Below, piece after piece: positions 26,471-35,078 of a stretch of 42,406 nt of DNA. Made by a program: the position numbers and the translations under genes. Source of the DNA: Acidobacteriota bacterium. Lineage in GTDB: Bacteria > Acidobacteriota > Vicinamibacteria > Vicinamibacterales > UBA2999. Within the stretch, counting starts at the first letter, position 1, and each line of letters starts with the position of its first letter. The notes below the pieces were generated by a model that ran no database searches, was not told the DNA's origin, and was given only the letters and a program-made list of their open reading frames with translations. Location: NCBI GenBank assembly GCA_003222635.1, contig QHWQ01000141.1, forward strand, positions 1 through 42,406, read 5' to 3'.

Positions 26471-27082
26471 ATGAACCTGCGCTTTTTCTGCCTGTGCGTG
26501 GTCGTCCTCGCGCTATCGCAGGGTGACCACGCATTCACTGCTGGACCCACTTACCGGGGCGGTCTGGTGACGCCCCCCTTGCCCAAGCCCCGATTTACGC
26601 TGACCGATACGTCCGGCGCTCCGTTCGATTTCTGGCGCCAGACCGACGGGTACGTCACTCTTCTCTTTTTCGGATATACACGCTGCCCCGACGAATGTCC
26701 GATGCACGTGTCGAATATCGCGCAGGGCCTGAAGAAACTGCCGGCCGGCGCCGGCGATCGCGTGAAGCTCGTCTTCGTCACCACCGATCCGGCGCGTGAC
26801 ACGCCGAAAGTCCTGCGCGCGTGGCTCAATCAGTTCGACACGCGCTTCATCGGCCTCACGGGAAGCCAGGCTGCGATCGATGCCGTCCAGACGGCGGCGA
26901 TGGTGCCTGTTGCCACCAAGACCGCGAGCGCTGGTGGCGACTATGCAGTCGGTCACGCGAATTTCGTGATTGCCTACACGAAAGACAATCTGGCGCACGT
27001 CATCTACCCGGGCGGCGTGACGCAGCAGGACTGGGCGCACGATCTGCCGCAGCTCGTCAACGAGACCTGGTCGCGCCGCTGA
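26471..27082 (+). CDS. SCO1/SenC-family copper chaperone
   Basis: 203 residues with an N-terminal signal or anchor and a thioredoxin fold. Copper ligands are present: TRCPDECP gives Cys72 and Cys76, and VGHANF gives His162. FGYTRCPDECP, KLVFVTTDPARDTP and NFVIAYTKD are typical of the family. Such proteins metallate the CuA centre of cytochrome oxidase or act as thiol reductases in the periplasm. It is second in an operon with the two-domain cupredoxin, which could be its copper donor or partner. No strong SD is seen. Confidence 0.88.
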   Translation: MNLRFFCLCVVVLALSQGDHAFTAGPTYRGGLVTPPLPKPRFTLTDTSGAPFDFWRQTDGYVTLLFFGYTRCPDECPMHVSNIAQGLKKLPAGAGDRVKLVFVTTDPARDTPKVLRAWLNQFDTRFIGLTGSQAAIDAVQTAAMVPVATKTASAGGDYAVGHANFVIAYTKDNLAHVIYPGGVTQQDWAHDLPQLVNETWSRR

Positions 27083-27162
27083 TTTACGCTGCTGTCACGA
27101 CGGCTTATCGCGAAGGCTGTGACGCCGATCGACGCCGACCCCGGAAAATCGAGGTCGGCCGT

Positions 27163-27168
27163 TATAAT
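27163..27168 (+). promoter_or_regulatory. Candidate -10 box TATAAT
   Basis: A consensus TATAAT 14 bases before the ATG of the MetE-like gene, in otherwise GC-rich sequence. No good -35 box is visible, and the leader would be very short. A weak hairpin (CCGACC/GGTCGG) lies just upstream and may end the copper operon. Confidence 0.4.
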
Positions 27169-27182
27169 CGGCGCCCTCGCCG

Positions 27183-28352
27183 ATGAAACGCAGCGTCGAT
27201 CGCATCCTCACCACGCACACCGGAAGCTTGATTCGGCCGCCCAGGCTGCTGGAGTTCGTCAAAGCGCGCCAGGCCGGTCAGGCCATCGATCAGAGCGCGT
27301 ACGAGGCGACGCTCGAGGACTCGGTGCGCGAGGTTGTCGCGCGCCAGGTCGAGGCGGGCATCGACATTCCCAACGACGGCGAGTTCGGCAAGTCCACGAG
27401 CTGGTCGCTGTACGTCCTCAAGCGGCTCAGCGGCTTCGAGCTGCGGGAGGTGAAGGGCGCCAACCCGTTTGCGCGCGGGGCGGATCGGCTCCGCTTCGCG
27501 GATTTCTACGCGGAGCTCGAAGGACGAGGCGACGGCAAGGACTGGTCGAACGTGACGAGAAGGGATGCGGTGTGCGTCGGACCGATCACGTACAACGGCC
27601 TCTTCGAGCTGCAGCGCGACATCGACAACCTCAGGGCCGCGACCAACGCCGCCGGTGTCGACGAGGCCTTCCTGCCGGTCGCCGCACCCTCGAGCGCCAT
27701 CCCCGACCGCAAGAACGAGTACTACAAGACCGACGAGGATCTCATCGTCGCTCTCGCCGAAGCGCTGCGGACGGAGTACCGGGCGATCGTCGACGCGGGG
27801 TTCCTGCTGCAGGTGGACGATGCACGCGCGGCGGTGACGTACGACCGCATGGTGCCGCCGGCCAGCTTCGAGGATTACTTCAAGTGGCTGGAGCGTCACG
27901 TCGAGATCCTCAACCACGCGCTCGAGGGAATCCCGCAGGACCGCATCCGCTATCACGTCTGCTGGGGCAGCTGGCCCGGGCCGCACACGACCGACGTGCC
28001 GCTCAGGAAAATCGTCGATCTCATTCTGAAGGTGAACGCCGGCGCCTATCTGCTCGAGGCTGCGAACCCGCGTCATGAGCATGAATGGAAGGTGTGGCAG
28101 GAGGTGAAGCTGCCTCCCGGCAAGATTCTCGTGCCGGGCGTCGTCAGCCACGGCACGAACGTGGTGGAACATCCGGAGCTCATCGCGGAGCGTCTCACGC
28201 GGTTCGCGTCATGCGTCGGCCGCGAGAACCTGATTGCCGGCACCGACTGCGGCTTTGCGCAGGAAGAAATCAACCGGCGCGTGCATCCCTCGATCATGTG
28301 GGCGAAGCTCGAAGCGATGGCGGAAGGCGCGCGCATCGCGAGCCGCGCATGA
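27183..28352 (+). CDS. MetE C-terminal-like (cobalamin-independent methionine synthase family) methyltransferase
   Basis: 389 residues, one TIM-barrel resembling the C-terminal half of MetE. It starts with LTTHTGSLIRPPRL; IPNDGEFGKSTSW is the usual second signature, and likely zinc ligands are in YHVCWGSW and GTDCGFAQEE. Proteins of this length in the MetE-II/epoxyalkane:coenzyme M group move alkyl groups between thiols and other acceptors. The true acceptor in this organism is unknown, and a role in methionine synthesis is not shown. It is cytoplasmic, with no signal peptide. The start lies 14 bases after a TATAAT box. Confidence 0.8.
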   Translation: MKRSVDRILTTHTGSLIRPPRLLEFVKARQAGQAIDQSAYEATLEDSVREVVARQVEAGIDIPNDGEFGKSTSWSLYVLKRLSGFELREVKGANPFARGADRLRFADFYAELEGRGDGKDWSNVTRRDAVCVGPITYNGLFELQRDIDNLRAATNAAGVDEAFLPVAAPSSAIPDRKNEYYKTDEDLIVALAEALRTEYRAIVDAGFLLQVDDARAAVTYDRMVPPASFEDYFKWLERHVEILNHALEGIPQDRIRYHVCWGSWPGPHTTDVPLRKIVDLILKVNAGAYLLEAANPRHEHEWKVWQEVKLPPGKILVPGVVSHGTNVVEHPELIAERLTRFASCVGRENLIAGTDCGFAQEEINRRVHPSIMWAKLEAMAEGARIASRA

Positions 28353-28369
28353 TCAAGTGCGCCGGATCG

Positions 28370-29185
28370 TCATTTCTTCTGTTGGCCGGTGGCGCTGTCA
28401 ATGTCGGCGGGGAGTCCAATGGCCTTCATGTAGTCCGTGGCTTGTGACGGAATGCAGAGCCGATCGCTGGTGAACGGAATGGGCGCGTTCACGTTTGTCT
28501 GGTTGCCGACGAGGCGATAGTCCTGCTTGGCGAACAGAAACGGGTTCTGGGTGTAGTAGGCGGGGTCGTCCACGGTTTCCGTCATGGACACGTGATCGAA
28601 ATCGGTGCGCGTGTAGCGTTCGATCACTTTGGCGTCCACGCTGTGAGGGTAGCCGCGCCGATCCATCCACGTCCTCTCGTCCATGCCGACGGTCTCCACG
28701 ACCAGCGTGTTGTCGCCTTCCCAACGGCCAACCGAGTAGCCGTTGTACATGGCCGACGGGCCACTTTCGTGGCCGATATTCTGGGGAGCCCTGCGGCCGT
28801 CCATCCAGACCTCGCGCCAGCTGCGGTTGAACCCGTTCACGATGATGATGCGGCCCGGCATCTGCGCGAAACCGAACAGGCCGTACTGGTTGTTGACGCC
28901 GCGCGGCATGCCAAACGGGTCACACGTCTTCCACGGGTCGTTCGATGAGGCGCTGAAGGGATCGGGAACGTTCGCGTCGAGTTTGGCGCGGCCGGCCGGA
29001 GTCATCGTTGGAACGCGGTTGCTGAGCAGGCCCTCGTTGGGACCGGTCCACATACCCCAGAGATCGTGAACTGGCGCGGGGCCCGATCGCTTTTCTGGTT
29101 CGGCGTTCTGGGCGGAGGCGGCTTGCGGCGCGGAAGCGAGCAAGACGACGATGGCCGCGATTGCGCCGGAAGACATGAGTCGCAT
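28370..29185 (-). CDS. Exported protein of unknown function (Acidobacteriota type)
   Basis: 271 residues with a signal peptide ending QAASAQ. The mature protein is a family I have seen repeatedly in Acidobacteriota but cannot name. It has DLWGMWTGPNEG near the N-terminus, DPWKTCDPFGMPRG, and a central GRWEGDNTLVVETVGMDERTW (split) followed by RGYPHSVDAKVIERYTR. No catalytic motif is evident. It starts 2 bases after the stop of the DUF6152 gene, so the two are translationally linked, and they probably work together outside the cytoplasm. Confidence 0.7.
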   Translation of the reverse strand: MRLMSSGAIAAIVVLLASAPQAASAQNAEPEKRSGPAPVHDLWGMWTGPNEGLLSNRVPTMTPAGRAKLDANVPDPFSASSNDPWKTCDPFGMPRGVNNQYGLFGFAQMPGRIIIVNGFNRSWREVWMDGRRAPQNIGHESGPSAMYNGYSVGRWEGDNTLVVETVGMDERTWMDRRGYPHSVDAKVIERYTRTDFDHVSMTETVDDPAYYTQNPFLFAKQDYRLVGNQTNVNAPIPFTSDRLCIPSQATDYMKAIGLPADIDSATGQQKK

Positions 29186-29187
29186 GG

Positions 29188-29673
29188 CTAGCGCTTCTGA
29201 TCGTTGTTGGTGATGCGGCCACCGGGGCGGCAGGCGGCTGCCTCGTTGCCGCCGGTCGTGAACTCGTCATCGCAGACGGACGGTCGATCGCCGATGAGCG
29301 AGCCGTCACCGAATTCCCGGCCGTCGGCCAGCACGACTTTGCCGACGCGTCCAACGGTTTGGCCATTCTTCGCCGCATAGAAGACGACGGTCACGGTGTC
29401 GCCGTACTTGATGGCGGTCTTGGTCCAGCCGGAGGTGCTCAGGGTCGAAGCGGCGTTGGCTTCGGCGACCCAGTGCTCGACATTCCCTTTTGCGTCCTTG
29501 TGGTCGAAGAACAGCAGAGTGTGAGGATTGCCCCAGTTCACTTGGGTGACGGTGACGTCTTTCAGCGTTGTCGGCTGCGTGCTGTACGACGCACTCCCAT
29601 GATGCGCGTACGTCACGCTGCCGAGCGCGAAAACGGCGACGAGCGCGACTGCAGGCGTCAATCTCGTTGTCAC
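29188..29673 (-). CDS. DUF6152 exported protein
   Basis: 161 residues from a GTG with GGAGG 5 bases upstream. Signal peptide ending TYAHHG; DUF6152 features are the HHGSASY start, VTVTQVNWGNPHTLLFF and a GDTVTVVFYAAKNGQ strand pair. The C-terminus has two cysteines (PSVCDDEF, EAAACRPGG) that could form a disulfide. The function of the family is unknown. It is first in a two-gene unit with the exported protein downstream. Confidence 0.78.
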   Translation of the reverse strand: MTTRLTPAVALVAVFALGSVTYAHHGSASYSTQPTTLKDVTVTQVNWGNPHTLLFFDHKDAKGNVEHWVAEANAASTLSTSGWTKTAIKYGDTVTVVFYAAKNGQTVGRVGKVVLADGREFGDGSLIGDRPSVCDDEFTTGGNEAAACRPGGRITNNDQKR

Positions 29674-29748
29674 GTGCGCCTCCGGTGAGAAAGAAACTGA
29701 GGAACCCTATACCACAATGGTTTGAATCGTGCCAAGCGACGTTCGCCT

Positions 29749-30678
29749 CTACGGCACGACGTGAACGTTGAGGATGACGAAATCTTGTAGCGCTGCGGTG
29801 CCCGGAGCAATCGCCTTCACGAGCGACTTGTCGTACTGCTCTTGCGAGACGGGAAGCACCTGCACGACGGCAGGGTTCGATGATTGGACGCGCGTTATAT
29901 AAGGTCTTCGGCTTCCGTCATCGTACTCAGAGATGAGCGAGATCGCCGCGACGTCACCGACCTGCATTGTCGACGGACCGTCGAGCCATGTGCGAACGAT
30001 CCGTAGCAGACGAAAGTTCGCCGTTATCGCACAGGACGGCCCACACACCCCGGTGATGTCCTGCGATAAGTACCCTGCTTTCGACGCGTAGACGTGAAGC
30101 GTGTCCAGATGCTGACGCGTCGATGCGATCCGGAAACGGCCTGCCGCATCCGTTGTTGCATAACCGACCTCGTTAAAGACGTCACGTGCGACCAACGACA
30201 CGTCGGCGACCGGATTGCCCACGCCGTCACGGACAATCCCGGTGATGCTCCAATCGGGCACCGACATCACCCGCAATATCACGGTGTCTACGGTGGTTGT
30301 GCTCCCGGCGATCACCGTTCCCGGATCGCTCTCGCGAGGGTCCAAACCCTGCGCGGACCAGCGCAGCCGGAACGGTCCCGGCGGCAATTCCAATCGGTAC
30401 GCGCCGCCCGCGGCCGTGGTTGCGCTCTGGCCTGCGCCCACCCCTTCGGTGACAAGTACTTGCGCGCCGGAAACCGGCGCTTCGGGATTGAAAACGGCGC
30501 CGAAATACGCCTCGCGTTTCACGATGCCCTGGACAATGCCGGTCGTCGGTGCAGGCGGCGTCACTACCGCCGAGGAGGGCCCCGTCGGCGTATCCGACTC
30601 CGCGTTGCATGCAGTCAGCAGCGGCATCACCGCGCAGAGCGTGAACAGAAGGACCGTTGTCGCGGCAGGTCTCGTCAT
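29749..30678 (-). CDS. Lipoprotein with two carboxypeptidase-regulatory-like domains
   Basis: 309 residues. The leader ends in a lipobox LLTAC (Cys24). Two Ig-fold carboxypeptidase-regulatory-like domains follow, at about 45-135 (VQGIVKREAYFGA, GAYRLELPPGPFRL) and 140-218 (ITGIVRDGVGNPVADVSLVARD, split, and GRFRIASTRQ). The last 80 residues look like a BIG2-type fold (STMQVGDVAAISLISEYDDG, VQSSNPAVV). Probably surface- or periplasm-anchored, with a structural or binding role. Divergent from the metallo-beta-lactamase-fold gene with a 128-base gap. Confidence 0.72.
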   Translation of the reverse strand: MTRPAATTVLLFTLCAVMPLLTACNAESDTPTGPSSAVVTPPAPTTGIVQGIVKREAYFGAVFNPEAPVSGAQVLVTEGVGAGQSATTAAGGAYRLELPPGPFRLRWSAQGLDPRESDPGTVIAGSTTTVDTVILRVMSVPDWSITGIVRDGVGNPVADVSLVARDVFNEVGYATTDAAGRFRIASTRQHLDTLHVYASKAGYLSQDITGVCGPSCAITANFRLLRIVRTWLDGPSTMQVGDVAAISLISEYDDGSRRPYITRVQSSNPAVVQVLPVSQEQYDKSLVKAIAPGTAALQDFVILNVHVVP

Positions 30679-30806
30679 GATGAAAATGAGATCTCAGATT
30701 ACCCGAGCAAAACGTAATCCGCGAGGGGCACCGCAAATTGTTGACGAGGCGGAGCTGCAGACAAGGCGAACGCGTTCGGTGTAGGCTCCCCGACAGAGGC
30801 ACGACC

Positions 30807-31850
30807 ATGTCGAAGATTCGCACGATCTCTGCGGCCATCGCCGCGTTGGCTGTCGGGACGGCCGCGGCTCGCGCCGGCGCGCAAGGCTCCGCGGCCGCCA
30901 ACGGGCCGGCTCCGCTCTCCTTCCTCACCCACGTGAGAAATGCCCGGTTCCTCGCGGCAGATGACCTTCGCGCGCAACTCGTGGACTGCAGCATGCCGCC
31001 GGAAAATGCCGCCGCGGCCGTGACCACGGTCGTCGATGCCCCTCCCACCAAAATCTTTGATCAGCTCTACTATCTGGGAAGTAATAGCGTCGCCACGTGG
31101 GCCATCGTCACCAGCGCCGGCATCATCCAGATCGACAGCCTGAACAACACGGCCGACGCGCAGCGCGTCATCATCGGAGGCTACAAGAAGCTGGGCCTCG
31201 ATCCCAGCCAGATGAAATACCTGGTTCTCACCCACGGCCACAACGACCATTTCGGCGGCGCAAGATATCTGCAGGACACCTATCATCCGCGCGTCCTCAT
31301 GTCCGCCGTCGATTGGGACATGGTCGCCAAGCTGCCTCCCGCAACCGATCAAGGCGTCGTCCCTCCCGCGCGCGATATGGACATCACCGACGGGCAGAAG
31401 CTGACTCTGGGCGGCACGACTCTGACCTTCTACATCACGCCTGGCCACACCCCGGGGACCGTCTCGATGCTTGTCCCGGTTACTGACAAAGGACAGCCCC
31501 ACTTGCTCTCTTTCTGGGGCGGCAGCGCCATCCCGCGCAACCTCGAACCTGCCGGACAGGTTGGCCGTATGGACGCGGGCATGCTGGCCTACAAGGAATC
31601 CTTCGAGCGTTTCTTCAAGCTCGGTGAAGATGCCGGCGCCGACGGCTACATCGCCAATCATCCCTATCGGGACCAGACATTCATCGACGGCAAAAGCGAC
31701 CGCATCGCCAGGAACCAGGCCCGCAAGACGGGCGATTCCAGTGCGTTCATCGACCGTGGCACTTACATCCGCTATTACATGATTAGCGTCGAGTGCATCG
31801 AAGCGCAGGAAGCCTGGGTCCGTGCAGGCAGGCCGCCTATCCCCAAGTGA
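30807..31850 (+). CDS. Subclass B3-like metallo-beta-lactamase-fold hydrolase, exported
   Basis: 347 residues with a signal peptide ending ARAGAQ. The metal motif is LTHGHNDHFGG (His143, His145, Asp147, His148), followed by PGHTPGTVS and ANHPYRD, so two zinc sites look intact. The arrangement resembles subclass B3 beta-lactamase relatives. Members of this environmental group may hydrolyse beta-lactams, lactones or other substrates, and sequence alone does not decide. I chose the ATG at 30807 because GAGG lies upstream and the signal peptide begins there. It is convergent with the lytic transglycosylase gene, 11 bases apart. Confidence 0.8.
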   Translation: MSKIRTISAAIAALAVGTAAARAGAQGSAAANGPAPLSFLTHVRNARFLAADDLRAQLVDCSMPPENAAAAVTTVVDAPPTKIFDQLYYLGSNSVATWAIVTSAGIIQIDSLNNTADAQRVIIGGYKKLGLDPSQMKYLVLTHGHNDHFGGARYLQDTYHPRVLMSAVDWDMVAKLPPATDQGVVPPARDMDITDGQKLTLGGTTLTFYITPGHTPGTVSMLVPVTDKGQPHLLSFWGGSAIPRNLEPAGQVGRMDAGMLAYKESFERFFKLGEDAGADGYIANHPYRDQTFIDGKSDRIARNQARKTGDSSAFIDRGTYIRYYMISVECIEAQEAWVRAGRPPIPK

Positions 31851-31861
31851 AAGTGGATGCT

Positions 31862-33364
31862 CTAGGACTTTCCGTGTCCGGGTCGGCGCAGTTCGACGAG
31901 TCCGCTGTCGATCAACCGCCGCACCTCATCGTCCCGACGGAATTCCGCGAGCAGTTCACGGCGGCCGCTGGTGTAGGCCTGATCCATGACGTAGGTGAGC
32001 ACCGTCTCCATCACCTGGCCTTCTTCGGTGCTGGTCTCGCTGAAGCGCCGCTTGAAATCGCTCAGTACGGGCGCGAAGGACGGATCGTCCCACTGCTCAG
32101 GACCCGGAGCCAGGCGTGTGAACGCATCGAGCACGGCAGCGTACGCCGCGGTCGGTGGCCGGCGCCAGAACGCGATGTCAGGACCAAAGTCGGCAACGTA
32201 CGACGGAAGGTACAGCGCTGATCGCGGCGGCAGCCGATTGGCCAGCGCCGGATTGAAGCGGCGCACCTCGTCTTCGGATAATCCGGTTCGCGAGGTGATC
32301 TCCGCGAGCGACAGCGGTCGAGTCGTGCGCATCGCGTAGATCGATTCCTGCGGCAGCGAGGCAATCAGGTTCCCGACGTTGTACGAGTTGCCGAAGACCA
32401 TTTCCGCGTACAGGTACGAGCGCGGACCGTAGGTGCGATAGACACCCTTGTACGTTCTGCCCGGCAGCGCGCGAAGGTCGCGAGCCAGCCGGGAGCCAAG
32501 AAAGTACCGCGTCCGCACATCGTCTCCGCCGAGGTATTCGCCGTTGATCAGCGTGCGTCCGACGTTGGTCCCCCCGGCATTGTGTTCGGAGAGGGCGGGG
32601 ATGAACGACCCGTACTTGGTCGCGAGCACCGACAGGTAGGCTGCGCAGTAAGGCGCCTGGGTCGTCTGGTTGCGGCCGTCGATCGGGAACGGCGAGAAGC
32701 CGTTCAGCCGCTTCCAGTTCTTCTGCAGCCACTGGCAGAAGCCGAGCGCGTTGGCTCCCGACCGCTTCGTGGCGTTCATGCCCGACTCGAAGATCACCTG
32801 CGCGAGGCCGATGTCCGCAGGCACGCCGAATCGCTCGTAGATGGCGCCCCATTCCGAAAGGAATGGACCGTAGCGGCGCGCATTGAACTGCAGCGCATCT
32901 CCGCGCGTTGCGTTGTCCACGACCGGACCCGTGACGGGCTCGAGGAGCGCGGCCACCTGGTCACGGCGATCGCTCACCTTGCGCGCGAGTTGTTGGCCAT
33001 CGAGAATCGACGCCAGCGCGGGATCGCTCCAGACCGCGTGACGCGTCCAGTCACCTTTCGCGGGGAACGTCACGATCAGCCGGCCGTCGATTGCGCTGCC
33101 GAACGCGATGGACCCGTCGTGGAGGGTGAAGACGTACTGCCAGAACGGGTAGCCAGGTCTGAACGTTTGCATCGCGGCGAAGTCCGCGCGTCGCCGCGCC
33201 TCGACTGGACTCACGACTGGACTCACGGCGACGGGCGCAGGCGGAGCGGAGTCCGCCGCCCGCGCGATGACGTGAGTGTTCGTGCGCCCGATGGCGATGT
33301 TCCACGCGCCCACAGGGATCGCAGCGGCGATCACGGCGACGATCACCAGGACCTTCGTTTTCAT
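31862..33364 (-). CDS. Lytic transglycosylase (SLT type) with LysM-like tail
   Basis: 500 residues with an N-terminal signal or anchor. The first 170 residues are unassigned. The transglycosylase domain has FGVPADIGLAQVIFESGMN with catalytic Glu193, ANALGFCQWLQ, and LSEHNAGGTNVGRTL. A LysM-like segment follows near residue 345 (LSLAEITSRTGLSEDEVRRFNP). The protein should cleave peptidoglycan glycan strands in the periplasm. The last 80 residues (SDFKRRFSETSTEEGQVMETV, split) are a helical extension I do not recognise. A 12-base tandem duplication (33202-33225) lengthens the N-terminal linker. No SD is visible at this start. Confidence 0.75.
   Translation of the reverse strand: MKTKVLVIVAVIAAAIPVGAWNIAIGRTNTHVIARAADSAPPAPVAVSPVVSPVEARRRADFAAMQTFRPGYPFWQYVFTLHDGSIAFGSAIDGRLIVTFPAKGDWTRHAVWSDPALASILDGQQLARKVSDRRDQVAALLEPVTGPVVDNATRGDALQFNARRYGPFLSEWGAIYERFGVPADIGLAQVIFESGMNATKRSGANALGFCQWLQKNWKRLNGFSPFPIDGRNQTTQAPYCAAYLSVLATKYGSFIPALSEHNAGGTNVGRTLINGEYLGGDDVRTRYFLGSRLARDLRALPGRTYKGVYRTYGPRSYLYAEMVFGNSYNVGNLIASLPQESIYAMRTTRPLSLAEITSRTGLSEDEVRRFNPALANRLPPRSALYLPSYVADFGPDIAFWRRPPTAAYAAVLDAFTRLAPGPEQWDDPSFAPVLSDFKRRFSETSTEEGQVMETVLTYVMDQAYTSGRRELLAEFRRDDEVRRLIDSGLVELRRPGHGKS
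33202..33225. repeat. 12-base tandem duplication CGACTGGACTCA x2
   Basis: Two perfect copies side by side in the linker of the transglycosylase gene, coding a repeated SPVV. It keeps the frame. Confidence 0.6.
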
Positions 33365-33509
33365 GCGAGGTGCGGCTGGGAGTGCAAGCGACGCGCCTTG
33401 CTCGGATGTGTCGATTGCAGAAGGACTTAGGCAGTCGTTGTCACGGGAGCACTACGCCGCGGATCACGAGTTTGAGCGGCGAATCCGGAAATTGCCGTTG
33501 CACGCGATG

Positions 33510-33902
33510 TCACGCGTACATCGGCCGCCCATCCCGCAGCGCCAGCCATCCACGAACGATGCGGTAGACGAACCAGACGGCGACGACTCCCAGTGGCAGC
33601 CACGCGATGAGAAGTCCGATGCCGAGCGTCATGACGACAAACAGCACGCACAGACCGACCCACAGCAACCCGTACCAGAACGTGCGAATCTGCCAGCGGA
33701 AGTGCGACTCGAGCCACGTTCCACGCGCCTCGCCGCGCTTGATGTAATTGAGAATCACGGCGATCAAGGACGGCCACCCCGTGAGGAAGGCGCCGACAAC
33801 GGTCGCGGCGCCAAGGATCCCCGTGAGCAGGCTGAAGGCGTGCAACGCGTAGATCCCCTGCGTCCAGTTGAAGAGCGATCCCGACGTCGCAGTACTGTTC
33901 AT
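33510..33902 (-). CDS. Small integral membrane protein (COG3671-like)
   Basis: 130 residues with three membrane segments, near residues 20-42, 75-92 and 95-112. The signature ARGTWLESHFRWQIRTFWYG (about 60-80) between helices 1 and 2, and YRIVRGWLALRDGRPM at the end, match the COG3671-type predicted membrane proteins found in many proteobacteria. The function is unknown. It stands alone between the transglycosylase and the SUMF1-like gene, all on the same strand. Confidence 0.75.
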   Translation of the reverse strand: MNSTATSGSLFNWTQGIYALHAFSLLTGILGAATVVGAFLTGWPSLIAVILNYIKRGEARGTWLESHFRWQIRTFWYGLLWVGLCVLFVVMTLGIGLLIAWLPLGVVAVWFVYRIVRGWLALRDGRPMYA

Positions 33903-34001
33903 GTCAGTCAGAATCGCGACTTGATGGGAGATTCGATCTTGATCAAGTCAATGTCGAAGACCAGCATGATGAGCAATTCCTCTGTCGTGATCGAAACCGG
34001 C

Positions 34002-34721
34002 TCACAGGTTTCGCGCCACACGGAACCCGTAGTCGTTGTAGCGGAAGGACGGATCGAGCTTGCTGCGCAGCGTCACGCGGCACAGGGTGTAGGCGTGCCG
34101 CCACGATCCACCACGGGAGGCGCGCCGCACGCCGTGATCCGGACCCGCAGGATTTCGCTCCGGCGAACGCCTGTAATAATTCGCGTCGTGCCAGTCCGCG
34201 CACCACTCGTGCACATTTGCGGCGATGCCGAAGAGGCCGAAGTCCGTGGGCTCGCCGAGCGTCACGGGCCACGGCGCTTCGAGCGGCCCGCGTCCACCGT
34301 TGGGAATCCAGGAGGGCATAACGTCACCCCACGGGAAGAGCGACTCCCGTCGACCACGCGCCGCGAATTCCCATTCAGCTTCCGTCGGCAATCGGACCGG
34401 GCGCCCGTCTTGCGTGGATCGCCATGCGCAATACGCTGTTGCATCGAGCCAGCTGACGCCCACGACAGGCAGATCTGGTTGGGCAAAAGGCGGATGGGAC
34501 CAGTCTCGTGGCGGCTCGTGTCCCGTGGCGTTCACGAAAGCCGCGTACTCGGCGCGGGTAACCGGAAAGACGGCCAGCTCGAACCGATCGACGAAGACGC
34601 GATGCGGTGGGCGCTCGTCCTCCTGGCCGCGGTCGGTGCCCATGGTGAACCACCCTCCGGCGATCGCTGAGAAAGCAAACGGCGGCGCCGAGGGATGCAG
34701 AGCCGCCACCGGCACGATCAT
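34002..34721 (-). CDS. SUMF1 / formylglycine-generating-enzyme-like domain protein
   Basis: 239 residues with a clear SUMF1 fold: GGWFTMGTDRGQEDERPPHRV, FPVTRAEYAAFV, PVVGVSWLDATAYCAW, LPTEAEWEFAARG, NVHEWCADW and YNDYGFRVAR. True formylglycine-generating enzymes use two cysteines in the GGSW region; here the first is replaced (GGSWRHAYTLCRV) and one Cys remains, so classical sulfatase activation is doubtful. Other SUMF1-domain proteins act as ligand-binding or oxidase modules. No sulfatase gene is in the window. I use the ATG at 34721, which overlaps an upstream small ORF as ATGA; a TTG at 34751 is an alternative. Confidence 0.8.
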   Translation of the reverse strand: MIVPVAALHPSAPPFAFSAIAGGWFTMGTDRGQEDERPPHRVFVDRFELAVFPVTRAEYAAFVNATGHEPPRDWSHPPFAQPDLPVVGVSWLDATAYCAWRSTQDGRPVRLPTEAEWEFAARGRRESLFPWGDVMPSWIPNGGRGPLEAPWPVTLGEPTDFGLFGIAANVHEWCADWHDANYYRRSPERNPAGPDHGVRRASRGGSWRHAYTLCRVTLRSKLDPSFRYNDYGFRVARNL

Positions 34722-34886
34722 AGAGCCGGACGCGACAGGCACGCTTCCCAACTGCCGTCGCGTCGTTCACGCGCCATCGCCCACGCATGGAATACACCGC
34801 GAGCGTCCGACACGGTTTCCGAAAGCCCATTCTCCGCGTCCGCGAGCCCCAGTTCGTCACAAGCACACCTGTCTTCGCGGCGCATT
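34718..34886 (-). CDS. Small ORF overlapping the SUMF1-like gene (uncertain)
   Basis: A short frame starting MRREDRCACDELGLADAENG and ending ACLSRPAL*. Its ATG overlaps the stop of the preceding small membrane ORF (TAATG), and its stop overlaps the SUMF1-like ATG (ATGA). This chain of overlaps hints at a real transcription unit, but the composition is not distinctive and I know no relative. Confidence 0.25.
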
Positions 34887-35040
34887 ACAACGCCCGCAGC
34901 AGAAGACTCAGCAGTGCAGCTGCAGCGGCCAGCAATAGCGGCAGCGTCCATATCAGGGATGTTCTCGAATGCACACCAGGCGGCAGAACGTTCCGCCTGT
35001 TCACAACCGCACATACACGCACGGCGCAATCTGCGAGCAT
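34885..35040 (-). CDS. Small single-helix membrane ORF (uncertain)
   Basis: 51 residues with one strong membrane segment near the C-terminus (LIWTLPLLLAAAAALLSLLL) and a basic end. Its stop overlaps the next ORF as TAATG. No SD is seen and the start could be the GTG at 35004 instead. It could equally be a chance frame in this gene-poor stretch. Confidence 0.25.
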   Translation of the reverse strand: MLADCAVRVCAVVNRRNVLPPGVHSRTSLIWTLPLLLAAAAALLSLLLRAL

Positions 35041-35078
35041 CGATCAAAGCGAAGGCGGGTATACCAGCCGCCGTACCT

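Noticed and set aside
30687-30696. Palindrome TGAGATCTCA between divergent genes
   Set aside because: A 10-base palindrome without a second copy in the gap is not enough to call an operator.
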